Shown piece after piece: positions 1 through 8,192 of a DNA stretch of 64,000 nt. The stretch lies in assembly GCA_963834725.1 (NCBI GenBank), contig CAWICN010000001.1, forward strand, positions 3,658,001-3,722,000, given 5' to 3'. Below the pieces are notes generated by a model. The model was not told the DNA's origin. It ran no database searches and saw nothing but the letters and a program-made list of their open reading frames with translations. Position numbers and translations under genes: made by a program. The number at the start of each line of letters is the position of its first letter. Positions within the stretch are counted from its first letter, which is position 1. Origin of the DNA: PALSA-693 sp963834725. GTDB taxonomy: Bacteria > Actinomycetota > Acidimicrobiia > Acidimicrobiales > Palsa-688.

Positions 1-467
1 ACATGCAGGGGCTGACCATCGCCTTCGGAGGAGCGGCCGTGAAGGCGGATGGGCCTTCGTCAACTATGGGTCCTTCCGGCACCGCTGCCAATCTGGATGC
101 CGCCTGGCGCAAGTCCTTGCCTGTCCGCCTAATGAACTTGGCCGACGCTTGGCAGGATCCGGAAGCCTGGACTGGGATGACTCGGGTTGGCGGTCAGGAC
201 CTTCCCGGTGAGGTCGCGGGCATCGTGACTTTCGGTGAGCTCAGCGTCCAGGGGTGGGACTTGGCTCGGGCGACGCAGCTTCCCTTCGAGCCCGATCCTG
301 AGGGAGTGGGTCCCCTGTTCGAGCTCATCCAACAGACCTTCGGATCCGGGCAGGATGCTCCTCGGGGACCGGCCTTCGCCCCCGCTGTCCCTGTCCCAGG
401 TGACGCCCCGGTGTTCCATCAGATACTCGGTCTACTGGGCCGCGATCCCCAGTGGCCCGAGGGATAG
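1..467 (+). CDS. C-terminal part of a TIGR03086-type (DinB/maleylpyruvate-isomerase-like) protein, cut by the window edge
   Basis: The frame is open from the window edge to a TAG at 465-467, about 154 residues. The segment VQGWDLARAT near residue 82 and the closing PGDAPVFHQILGLLGRDP are typical of the second half of TIGR03086 family proteins, actinobacterial four-helix DinB-like proteins related to mycothiol-dependent isomerases. The family is usually about 190 residues, so the N-terminal part with its metal-binding helix lies outside the window. The ATG at position 3 has no convincing ribosome site and is probably internal. Substrate unknown. Family call fairly sure; function is not visible here. 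Confidence 0.75.
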   Translation, partial: MQGLTIAFGGAAVKADGPSSTMGPSGTAANLDAAWRKSLPVRLMNLADAWQDPEAWTGMTRVGGQDLPGEVAGIVTFGELSVQGWDLARATQLPFEPDPEGVGPLFELIQQTFGSGQDAPRGPAFAPAVPVPGDAPVFHQILGLLGRDPQWPEG

Positions 468-950
468 GACCGTCCCCTAACGCCGTCAGGACCCCGGGGG
501 CCAGACCGTCGCCTTCCGCCGGCTTCGTGCCACAGGAAGAGCGGCCTCGGTGGCCATATGTCGAGCGTTACCGTGCGGTCCATCCACTCGACTCCGCCCG
601 TTACATCGTGGGTTCGCCGAGTGCGCTCCCCCCAACCAAATCAGGCGGTATCGCACCCACGACAGGTTCCGATCCGTGCTCTGCGACGAGGCCAGGATCT
701 GGCCATGACCGGCGCCGGGCTTACACGGTGCCTTAACGCGGTCTGGTGTCGGCTGCCGATCCCGCATCGGACGCTCCGGTTGGGGCGATCCCGACCGGCC
801 GGATGGCTGCGACTGCCTCCGGGAGCTGGCTCGAAGAAGCGCTGTGTGAGGGGACGGTCACCCAGAGAGAGGTCTGGTCACAGTCACTTGACAGCCAAGA
901 GTGGCACCGTGTTAGGGTCCACGGGAGGGGACACTGGAAGGGGCAAGAAA
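468..950. other. Intergenic stretch without a recognisable gene
   Basis: Several frames stay open here because the DNA is GC-rich, but none has a ribosome site plus a recognisable protein. The long open frame that runs into the beta-helix gene from 558 is best read as untranslated upstream DNA, because a signal peptide and ribosome site mark a start at 951. The only clear signal is the promoter at 888-918. Confidence 0.6.
888..918 (+). promoter_or_regulatory. Putative vegetative promoter of the beta-helix exoprotein gene
   Basis: TTGACA at 888-893 and TAGGGT at 913-918, 19 bases apart. TAGGGT fits the actinobacterial -10 form TAGRRT. The start codon at 951 lies about 30 bases after the -10, leaving a short leader with a ribosome site. 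The spacer is 1-2 bases longer than usual. Confidence 0.55.
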
Positions 951-2081
951 ATGGGTCACGGCACACGGCTCGGGGTTGCGGGTCTGCTGGTCAGCGGAAC
1001 CATGATGTTGGGGGCGGCGCCTGCCATGGCGGCCGGCCACCACCACACCTGGGTGGTGCAGCCGGGGGTCGGAACGATCTCCGCGGCGGTCGGCGCCGCC
1101 AGTCCCGGCGACACGCTGCAGCTCGAGGAGGGCACTTTCTACGACAGCGTATTCGTCGGGCAGCTCGACGCCCAGGGCAACGCGCTCCCTAAGCCACTGA
1201 CCATCCACGGTGAGGGGGACGCCACCGTCATCAAACCGCCGGCTACGTCGACCAATCCGTGCAACGGCCCGGGCGCGATGGAGGGGTTGTGCATCGTCGG
1301 CCAGCTGGACTCCCAGGGCAACCCGGTGCTGTCGAATCCGGTACGCCACGTCCACATCTCCGATCTGCGCACCACCGGCTTCTCCGATTCGGGAGTCATC
1401 GGCTTCAACACGCTCGGACTCCAGGTCCGAGACGTCCGCTCCGACCACAACGGCGGCTATGGTATCGCCAGGTTCAACTCGACGAAATCGTTGTTCGCCG
1501 ACAACCGCGTGTCTTATAACGGCGAGGCGGGCCTGTACGTCGGGGACTCTCCCGACGCCTACAGCGTCGTCATGGACAATCGGGCGGATCACAACGGGTA
1601 CGGCATCTTCCTGCGTGACAGCACCCACGTCGTCGCCAAGGACAACGTCTCTTGGGGCAACTGCGTGGGCATCCTGGCTATTAATACCGGTTCGGGCGCC
1701 ACCGGCGCGAGCGGAGCCGGCCAATACCTGATCGAGGACAACACCGTCACGGCTAACGACCAGGCCTGCCCGGGCACCGCAGGACCGCCTACCTCCGGAA
1801 TCGGGATCGCGCTCGCCGGGGTGCAAGGCGTCAAGGTGCTCGACAACGAGGTGACCAACAACAAGCCCAGCGGGCCGAGTGTGTTCTCCGGCGGTGTCGT
1901 CATCGCCACTGCAGGCCACCCGGCGTCGCCGCCAACGAACAACCTGGTCAAAGACAACAACCTTGACGGCAACCAGCCCGCGGACATCTTCTGGGACCAG
2001 ACCGGCACCGGCAACAAGGTCACCGACAATGACTGCGACACCGCGATCCCTGGCACTCTCGGATGGTGCACCGGCCACTAA
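951..2081 (+). CDS. Secreted right-handed parallel beta-helix repeat protein
   Basis: 376 residues. The start at 951 follows an AAGGGG ribosome site and opens a signal peptide: a hydrophobic run (GVAGLLVSGTMMLGAAPAMA) ends in an AxA cleavage site near residue 28. The mature protein shows the periodic pattern of PbH1/NosD-type beta-helix repeats from about residue 90 to 360: short strands with asparagine turns such as VRDVRSDHNGGYGIARF, VMDNRADHNGYGIF and VLDNEVTNNKP. Two near-identical early segments (VGQLDAQGN, VGQLDSQGN) flank an insertion with paired cysteines. Such proteins are extracellular polysaccharide-binding or lyase-like, or structural. No catalytic signature of a named lyase family is evident. 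Stands alone with its own promoter. Confidence 0.8.
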   Translation: MGHGTRLGVAGLLVSGTMMLGAAPAMAAGHHHTWVVQPGVGTISAAVGAASPGDTLQLEEGTFYDSVFVGQLDAQGNALPKPLTIHGEGDATVIKPPATSTNPCNGPGAMEGLCIVGQLDSQGNPVLSNPVRHVHISDLRTTGFSDSGVIGFNTLGLQVRDVRSDHNGGYGIARFNSTKSLFADNRVSYNGEAGLYVGDSPDAYSVVMDNRADHNGYGIFLRDSTHVVAKDNVSWGNCVGILAINTGSGATGASGAGQYLIEDNTVTANDQACPGTAGPPTSGIGIALAGVQGVKVLDNEVTNNKPSGPSVFSGGVVIATAGHPASPPTNNLVKDNNLDGNQPADIFWDQTGTGNKVTDNDCDTAIPGTLGWCTGH

Positions 2082-2496
2082 AGCCCCCGAGAGAAACCCC
2101 GAAGAAGACTAGACGGTCAGTGGTCTTCGTTTTTGCAGACCGGGTACCGGTATTTCGATGCAACGCCCGATCCTCACGACGGAACCTGGTGCCGTCCGGG
2201 TCTTTCAGGAGCAGTCACGAAGCGCCGACTACTACATCGACGTGAGTTGGTCGGCGATCCGGCGCGGCACCATCGACCGAAGACACTCGCTCCTGCCCTC
2301 ACTCTCAGTGGTTGGGAGAGGCCACTGCAGGCCAACGCGGTCGGCCAAGCTCAGCCGTCAAACCCAGACGTCGAACCCGCTAGTTTGCGAGGTACACGTT
2401 CAGGAGTAGAGGGCCTTGACGCGACATCGAAGTCAAGCCGGCAATTAAACTTGGGGGTCGGATTCGGCTGGCGAACGCTGACCCGGGGAGAGTGTT
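2082..2496. other. Intergenic stretch, no gene seen
   Basis: 415 bases between the beta-helix gene and the next supported frame. Overlapping open frames in all phases lack ribosome sites and recognisable products. A GGGAGAGT-like purine stretch just before 2497 may serve the next gene. Confidence 0.5.
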
Positions 2497-3069
2497 GTGG
2501 CTGGAGCGAATTCTCAGAAGCGTCCGTCACGGGCAGCGCCGGGTCGATTTCTCGACGAGCACACGCTGGGGGCGATCGCGTCGGACACGACGGCCCCGAG
2601 CGGGATTGTCCGCTCCCATCTGACCTCTGAAACCAGCCTGGGCGTCGGCGGGCGACACCAGCCCCCCGGTGAGCTCGTGTCAGGTGGTACCCCGGGTGGG
2701 CTTAGTGACGCCGCGTTTACCGCCGCCCTTCCGATCATCCTGACAACACAATCGACGACCGCCGCAGGCATCTCGCTAGTCGCATACTCGCCGAATATTT
2801 GGGACGGCAGCGAGAACGGGGCTGGGCAATTCGACGTCCGCCCGGCGCGGGTCGGGCCGGCCTCTCAGACATCGGCGGTGGCACGAGGTTTCTTGCGCAT
2901 CTTCCTTGCCGGCCTGAAGGGCCGCTCCGGCCGCTACCTCCTGGAGCTCAACGTCGGGTGTGTGGATCTGACCATCAGCGGGTCAGCGGCAGGATCAGAG
3001 CGGATCACGAGACCCGACGACCCACCTCCGGCCGTCGTGCCGTTGCTCCTCGACGGAAGCGTTAGCTAA
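2497..3069 (+). CDS. Hypothetical protein
   Basis: 190 residues from a GTG preceded by GGGGAG at a 6-base spacing. Third codon positions are mostly G or C through the whole frame, which supports coding. I do not recognise the family. No signal peptide or clear membrane segment is seen. The middle part (residues 75-165) is mixed hydrophobic and polar with a segment GRYLLELNVGCVDLTISGS that looks like beta strands, and the C-terminus is proline-rich. Sits between unrelated genes with no obvious operon partner. It could also be a remnant of a longer gene. Confidence 0.45.
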   Translation: MAGANSQKRPSRAAPGRFLDEHTLGAIASDTTAPSGIVRSHLTSETSLGVGGRHQPPGELVSGGTPGGLSDAAFTAALPIILTTQSTTAAGISLVAYSPNIWDGSENGAGQFDVRPARVGPASQTSAVARGFLRIFLAGLKGRSGRYLLELNVGCVDLTISGSAAGSERITRPDDPPPAVVPLLLDGSVS

Positions 3070-3266
3070 CGCCCAAGTGGATTATCAATCAGACGGTTCA
3101 TGCCGTAGTCGGCTGAGCGGTCGGCCTCTCCGAACCACGTCCCGTAATGTTCGGCCTAGACCTCAGCTTGGGGTGACCCCGAACGCCGGGTCGGAGGGCA
3201 CCCGCCAGATCGCTCTGACGGCCCCTGCTCGAGGTGTCAGCAGGTCAGTGGTGATCCGATCCGGCG

Positions 3267-4215
3267 GTGGTAGCGGTGAGGCGGCAAGATACAGCGATAG
3301 CCGATCGTCCTGCGATTGTCGACTTGCCTGTCCGAGGTCCCTTCTCGCTGAAGGCGAGCGCCCGCTTCCTTGAGGGGTTCCCGCCCGCTGGGCCTCATAC
3401 CGCCAGCCCGCAGACGCTCGCCTTGGCCTTCCCGGTCGAGGGAGACTGGCGAACCGCAGGCGCCATCGTCCGCCAAGAGAGGCGCCGAGTCACCGCCGCG
3501 GTGTATGGCGATCCCCCCCCGACCCTGCCAGGGTGCGCGTTCAGCTGATGCGGCTGCTGTCGCTAGACGTCGACGGGCGCAAGTTTGCCTCGGTGGGGGA
3601 GCGCGACCCGTGGTGGGCGAGCTCCAGCGACGCTACCCAGGTCTCCGCCCGGTCGGCTTCTGGTCGCCGTATGAAGCTGCAGCGTGGGCCGTTCTCAGCC
3701 ACCGGGTCCGGATCGTCCAAGCTGCACAGGTCAAGCAGCGTCTCGCTGACGAGCATGGCACGACCCTGAAGCTCGACGGGCGCCGACTGGACGCCTTCCC
3801 GGCGCCCGCTACCCTTCGGGGGCTTGGTCCGCTGCCTGGAGTGGCCGAGCGGAAGCTGCCGTGGCTGCACGCCATCGCCGACGCGGCGCTTGCGGGTCAG
3901 CTCGACGCCGCCCGCCTGCGATCGCTCGAACCGGCCCAGGCGCTCCAGGAGCTGCGCTCCCTTCCGGGCATCGGGCCCTTCGGCGCCGAGCTCATCCTCG
4001 TCCGCGGCGCCACCCACCCCGATATGTTCCCGGTTCACGAGCGCCGATTGCACGAGGAGATGATCCGTGCCTACCGGCTCCGGGATCCGTCGCTCGCCGA
4101 GTTGCAGGCGGTTGCCGAGGGCTGGAGTCCCTATCGCAGCTGGGTGGCGTTGCTGTTTCGGACTCGCCGGGAGGACGAAACAGGAGAGATCGCCGGTGGC
4201 CGCCGATCACGATAA
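3267..4215 (+). pseudogene. AlkA/DNA-3-methyladenine glycosylase 2-like gene broken by two frameshifts
   Basis: Three frames must be joined to rebuild one protein of about 315 residues. Frame 1 (from GTG 3267) gives an AlkA-type N-terminal part with FSLKASARFLEGF. It shifts at a run of eight C at 3513-3520 into a frame giving RVQLMRLLSLDVDGRKFASV. A second shift near 3611 (one G missing in CCCGTGGTG) leads into the long third frame with SPYEAAAWAVLSHR and the helix-hairpin-helix region LRSLPGIGPFGAELILVRG, where the catalytic aspartate would follow. Functional members remove alkylated bases by base excision. As written no full protein can be made. Either a true pseudogene or two sequencing errors in homopolymers. 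Confidence 0.8.
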
Positions 4216-4433
4216 GGCGCTTCCGATCCGCACAGTTCTCCCCCGAATCCAGCTTGTCGACATCAACGACTCATCCCCACAAACCTCGGGCCGAACTGCC
4301 GGCCCAAGGTGCCCCAAAAGATCCCCCCACGGGCCGACCGCCCGACCCGCCCCCTACCGCCGGCTCGTAACACCAGGGCGGGCGCCGTCCTCGACCCGCA
4401 CGGTATCGTCCGGACCGGAGCGATGCTGCTCAG

Positions 4434-4838
4434 TCAGCGGGGCCGGTTCTCCGTGCCTATCCCCGCAGTGATGAACAGAGCGGTGGCCGTTCCGACAACG
4501 TCGGCGGTATGCCACACGCCCGGCGGATTGATAACAGCCTCACCCGCCTGCACCTCGACCGTTCGGATCTTGCCGTCCATTTCCTGGTGGAGGGTTATGG
4601 CACCTTCTGTGCACACGACCAGCTCCTCGCCGTGCGGGTGCACCTCCCAGGAGTTTCACGGTTCGCTGAACGTGTGCATCGAGACGAGACGGCCCTCGAC
4701 TCCGTCGGTGACGTTTCGCTCGCCATAGCGCTCGTACCAATCCGCCTCGCCGGTGAATGGCTCCTGCGGGACGACTCTTGCGCCGAGACCGAGGTGCACG
4801 GGGATCTCTCGCAGCGGGAAACATGGGCTATTGGTCAC
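4434..4838 (-). pseudogene. Cupin-domain protein interrupted by an in-frame TGA
   Basis: From GTG 4838 the frame encodes about 60 residues ending TFSEP, then a TGA at 4656-4658, then continues in the same frame with NSWEVHPHGEELVVCTEG, HQEMDG and NPPGVWHTADV to the stop at 4434. The HPHGEE and GVWHTAD segments are cupin motifs 1 and 2 with metal-binding histidines. Intact homologues would be about 134 residues. The stop sits right before the first cupin motif, at a site where a tryptophan is plausible, so a single TGG to TGA change explains it. Substrate unknown. Confidence 0.7.
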
Positions 4839-4983
4839 GAGGCACAGCCTATGCACGGGTCCGGGATAGGTAGCTTGCGAGCGCTGGGCGTTGCGCCAGG
4901 CAGAGGTCTCAGACCGCCCCATATCGCGCGGCCCGACTTGCCAGTGAGGGTGTCCCGGTACGCCGGCTGCCGGGCGTTATCAA

Positions 4984-5031
4984 GAGGGGTTACGAAGCCT
5001 GTTGGCGGAGGGGTTACGAAGCCTGTTGGCG
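4984..5031. repeat. Two tandem 24-bp repeats at the end of the antitoxin-like gene
   Basis: The unit GAGGGGTTACGAAGCCTGTTGGCG occurs at 4984-5007 and 5008-5031 without any difference. The right copy carries the last codons and TAA stop of the RHH gene (minus strand). The left copy repeats these codons and a second in-frame TAA downstream. Confidence 0.9.
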
Positions 5032-5340
5032 GAGGTGTCGCTGCAGGTGGGCGAGGTGGCGCTGGGCGGCGCGCAGCTCGGCTTCGGCGTCGCTGACCTC
5101 GGCCTTTTCTTCTTGGATTCGTTCTACGATCCATGACCGGGCGAGGGTTGATCCTGGGATACCGGCTGCGTCGGAGATGGCTTGCAGTGCGGCGACCTCG
5201 TCGGGGTTCAGACGGATCGAATAGACGGTCGATCGGCTCCGGTTCGGCCTGGTGATCTTGGCGCCTTCGGGGATGGGCGCGTCGCGGTTGTCCTCGGACG
5301 CCTCGGTCTCGGCCTCGATGATCTTCTTAATTTCGCTCAT
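5014..5340 (-). CDS. Ribbon-helix-helix (CopG-type) antitoxin-like protein
   Basis: 108 residues from ATG 5340. A short acidic N-terminus (MSEIKKIIEAETEASEDN) is followed by a ribbon-helix-helix-like block: strand STVYSIRLNP, helix DEVAALQAISDAAGIP, turn and helix GSTLARSWIVERIQEE. The last third (VSDAEAELRAAQRHLAHLQRHLRQ) is a likely coiled-coil tail. Such proteins bind the promoter of their own operon and neutralise a partner toxin. The start codon overlaps the stop of the upstream gene as ATGA, so the two are translationally coupled. Unusually, toxin-like gene precedes antitoxin-like gene, as in brnTA. Antitoxin role inferred from fold and context. Confidence 0.65.
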   Translation of the reverse strand: MSEIKKIIEAETEASEDNRDAPIPEGAKITRPNRSRSTVYSIRLNPDEVAALQAISDAAGIPGSTLARSWIVERIQEEKAEVSDAEAELRAAQRHLAHLQRHLRQQAS

Positions 5341-5618
5341 GGTCGTTCCTCCCGGTAACGGCGGATGTCGATCTCGTTGGACTTCCAGCAATTCACGCCG
5401 TAGGTGCTTCCGGCCTCCTCGACGGTGATGACCGTGACGAGGTACCCGGCGCTGGTCGAGTTCCCGATAGTTCTCACCGAACGTCCCGATCTGCTGGCCG
5501 GATCAGGCTCGACACGGAGAGCATCAGGGTCCTCAAGTGCCTCATCAGCCCATTCCACTTCGATTCCATGGCGTTCTCGCATGTAGTCGGCCCGGTACGA
5601 CCAGTCCACTCCTGCCAC
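5337..5618 (-). CDS. BrnT-like putative toxin
   Basis: 93 residues from GTG 5618. The sequence opens with MAGVDWSYRADYMRERHGI, then VEWADEALEDPDALRVEPD, RSGRSVRTIG, YLVTVITVEE and ends in NEIDIRRYREE. The order helix with RHG, DPDA, then a four-stranded sheet with a final RRY-type basic motif resembles BrnT (RelE-like fold) ribonuclease toxins, though the match is to the general pattern rather than a certain family hit. It lies directly upstream of, and overlaps by 4 bases, an RHH gene, the brnT-brnA order. A TACACT-like -10 lies just upstream, so transcripts may start very near the GTG. Likely an RNA-cleaving toxin; alternatively a general uncharacterised actinobacterial protein. Confidence 0.55.
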   Translation of the reverse strand: MAGVDWSYRADYMRERHGIEVEWADEALEDPDALRVEPDPASRSGRSVRTIGNSTSAGYLVTVITVEEAGSTYGVNCWKSNEIDIRRYREERP

Positions 5619-5728
5619 CCAGCAAGTGTATTACAAAGTACGACAACCGTCGACTGCATTTGTCGACCAGGCCGGGGGGCATCGATCGGTGTTGGCTGGG
5701 CCTACCGAACCCGAAGGGAGACAACTTC

Positions 5729-6640
5729 ATGACCACCATCGATTCCAATACGCAAGTCTTGGCGTTCACGGCCGAGTCGATCGCACCCGACCAGGCTGAG
5801 CTCGCCGCCATAGCCTTCCTCGCTCGCTATTGCGGGCGGACTCTCGACGCCTACCGTCACGATCTGCGCAATCTGTTCCAGTGGACGGCCGATCACGGCC
5901 TGCCCGTGCTCGAGGCCACCCGCGCCCATCTCGAGCTCTACCGGACCTCAATGGAGGAGCGAGGGCTGGCGGCTTCGACGATCGACCGGCGCCTGTCCAC
6001 GGCGTGTGGCTTCTACCGGTTTGCTCACATCGATGGCCGCATCTCGTCGAACCCGGCCCAGTACGTTCGCCGACCGACCGTGCACCCATCGGAACGGCGC
6101 GGATTAGACCGAGGGGAGCTGGGCCGGTTTCTCTTCACTGCGGAGCGGTTCGACCATGCCCACGCCGCCCTGGCCGTCCTACTTGGGCTGAACGGCCTGC
6201 GGGTCAGCGAGGCGTGTGAGACCAACGTCGAAGACATGGCTTTCGAACGAGGGCACCGGGTGCTGCGGATCATCGGTAAGGGCAACAAACCGGCCCTCAT
6301 ACCTCTGGTGCCCCGCACCGCTCGCACCATCGACCTTGCGGTCGGGGAACGGCGAGACGGTCCTATCCTGTTGCGCCACGACGGTCAACGCCTCGACCGG
6401 CGCACTGCCCACCGCTGGGTCCGATCGATAGGAAAGCGGGCAGAGCTCGGGCTGGTCTACCCACAGATGCTGCGTGCCGCGTTCATGATGGCTGCCCTCG
6501 ACGCGGGCGTCCCGCTCCGAGAGGTTCAAGTGGCCGCCCGACACGCCGACCCGAGAACGACCACCATCTACGACAGGCGACGGCAAGACTTCGACCGGCA
6601 CGCCGCCTACGTCGTGGTCGCCTTCGTCGCCGGCGGCTGA
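5729..6640 (+). CDS. Tyrosine-type site-specific recombinase (XerC/D-like)
   Basis: 303 residues from ATG 5729, which follows a GAAGGGAG ribosome site. An N-terminal SAM-like core-binding domain (residues 15-100, with TLDAYRHDLRNLFQW) is followed by the catalytic domain. Visible active-site elements are the box I arginine in GLNGLRVSEA, the lysine in IGKGNKP, box II YPQMLRAAF with its arginine, RHADPRTTT and the tyrosine in IYDRRR. The first histidine expected in box II (HxLR) is glutamine here. The ending LDRHAAYVV-type block is shared with a common group of actinobacterial recombinases near mobile DNA. It is full length and unbroken, unlike many neighbours. Target site unknown. Confidence 0.85.
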   Translation: MTTIDSNTQVLAFTAESIAPDQAELAAIAFLARYCGRTLDAYRHDLRNLFQWTADHGLPVLEATRAHLELYRTSMEERGLAASTIDRRLSTACGFYRFAHIDGRISSNPAQYVRRPTVHPSERRGLDRGELGRFLFTAERFDHAHAALAVLLGLNGLRVSEACETNVEDMAFERGHRVLRIIGKGNKPALIPLVPRTARTIDLAVGERRDGPILLRHDGQRLDRRTAHRWVRSIGKRAELGLVYPQMLRAAFMMAALDAGVPLREVQVAARHADPRTTTIYDRRRQDFDRHAAYVVVAFVAGG

Positions 6641-6777
6641 CGCTTCCAAGCCTCTCCGTAAAGCACAAGACGTCCCCGCGTCAGCGATCGCCCCGCGCCC
6701 CCTAATCTCCCTCAGACGCGCCCCACATCGTCAGAGAACGCGCGTCCCGGATCGCCGGCTAGAGGCGCCAGCACCGC

Positions 6778-7509
6778 CTAATTGCCCGGATGCGAGGGTG
6801 GGAGCAGGTCGCTGAATGGGCGCTGGCTGACCAGGAAGTCGGTCATCTGCTCCAGTGACGTGAACACATGGTTCGCGGCGCTGGCGGATGGCTTGGGTTC
6901 CTCGATGGCCACCCGAATTGCGGTCATGCCCAGTCTGATCGCCGGCAAGATGTCATTGACCTCGGAGTTGCCGACCATGAGACATCGCTCGGGAGGTGTA
7001 CCGCCAAGACCAAGCGCCATCTCGAAGATGCGGTCGTCTGGCTTACGCCATCCAACATCAAGCGAGGTCAGGTACTCACTGATGTGGCTGGCCAATCCGA
7101 AATGCTCGAAGTCCCGCCGCAGAGCGTCGCGTCCCCGCCAGATCACGTTGGACACGACCACGACCCGAGCCCGCTTCGCCACCAGTTCCAGAAACTCCTG
7201 AGCACCCGGGAACGGTTCGATGCGGCCGGCGGCGGGAAGACACATAGCGTCGATCGCGGACCCTGGCGGAACCACCCCTTCCAGTCCGAACCGAGCAAGG
7301 GTCTCGACAACAAACGCCGTGGTCTGCTGGCGGCCGGAAGGAGGGTGAGCGAACTCAGACAGGGACTCGATCACCTCGGCAGCTAGGAGCTCAGATAGGC
7401 CACCAGCGCAGTCGCGAAGGCGCGCAACCCGTTCCTGGTGATCCCCTACCGACGAGGGGAACGAGTCCGGCCACAGCGTGCCGCCCACATCCACGAATAC
7501 CACGGTCAT
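6778..7509 (-). CDS. HAD-superfamily hydrolase
   Basis: 243 residues from ATG 7509; the frame is open further upstream but only this start puts motif I at the N-terminus. Motif I is FVDVGGTLW (nucleophile Asp, with Gly where many members have the second Asp, a known variant), motif II VVVSNV, motif III lysine in GWRKPDDRIF and motif IV GNSEVNDILPA. A helical cap lies at residues 20-100. These proteins act as phosphatases or dehalogenase-like hydrolases in the cytoplasm; substrate cannot be told. Transcribed alone. The final prolines and asparagine (SHPGN) are a non-conserved tail. Confidence 0.8.
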   Translation of the reverse strand: MTVVFVDVGGTLWPDSFPSSVGDHQERVARLRDCAGGLSELLAAEVIESLSEFAHPPSGRQQTTAFVVETLARFGLEGVVPPGSAIDAMCLPAAGRIEPFPGAQEFLELVAKRARVVVVSNVIWRGRDALRRDFEHFGLASHISEYLTSLDVGWRKPDDRIFEMALGLGGTPPERCLMVGNSEVNDILPAIRLGMTAIRVAIEEPKPSASAANHVFTSLEQMTDFLVSQRPFSDLLPPSHPGN

Positions 7510-8192
7510 CCCAGAACCATCATGGCTGCACACCCCGAGTCGCCACCGAGGATTACGGTTTCCTGAGATCACAACTCGTCCCTCTGGCCGCCAGGACCGG
7601 GACATGCCTGTGTCAAGTGTGTGGCGAACCCGGTCTGGTCTGCGATACCAGGCGGTTCGATGCCAAGTGTGCCCCCAAACACGCGTCCCCGAAGTGCGGA
7701 GAATCCGGTTGGCAGATGCCCTGATCGCCGGTTGCTGGACGATACTCGGAGCCTCGTCCAGAACCTTGGGCGCTGGTTTGGGGATGCCGGACACCCGTTC
7801 GGCATAGCGAAGGACAACAATGGATTGGGATCCCCGGCACCGGAAGTCATCGCTGGTGATCCGGCTGCTGCTGGCAGTTTGGATCGCTGTCATCGTCGTT
7901 GTCCTCTGTGTCACCGGACGCTGATAGGGCCTACTATTCGTCGTCCCCCTGGTCCTTGACTTGTACCTGCTCCGCCGGATCTTGGCGGGCGGCCCCACCC
8001 GCTAGCGCGGCGACAGCCAGGCAGGATCGACGGGAGTGCGCTCGCCCGTGGCGCGATACCCGGGCCGTCGTGTGTCCCGAAACACGCGCCCCCACTATCG
8101 CCGGATCCAGCGAGGTCCGAAGTACCTCAGTAGGCCGGCTACAGGTCGATCCTCTGCACACCCCGGCAAAAGCGCTTCGGTTTCGGGTCCGA
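7510..8192. other. 683 bp without a recognisable gene
   Basis: Open frames occur in several phases but none has a ribosome site or recognisable product. The stretch carries two copies of a dispersed motif: AACACGCGTCCCCGAA at 7678-7693 and a variant AAACACGCGCCCCC near 8081. It may be eroded former coding DNA. Confidence 0.5.

Noticed and set aside
558..950. N-terminal extension of the beta-helix gene
   Set aside because: Arginine-rich, no ribosome site, and it would bury the signal peptide that starts at 951.
912..2078. 388-codon minus-strand frame opposite the beta-helix gene
   Set aside because: A shadow frame: low-complexity Val/Arg/Gly composition, opposite a gene with signal peptide and promoter.
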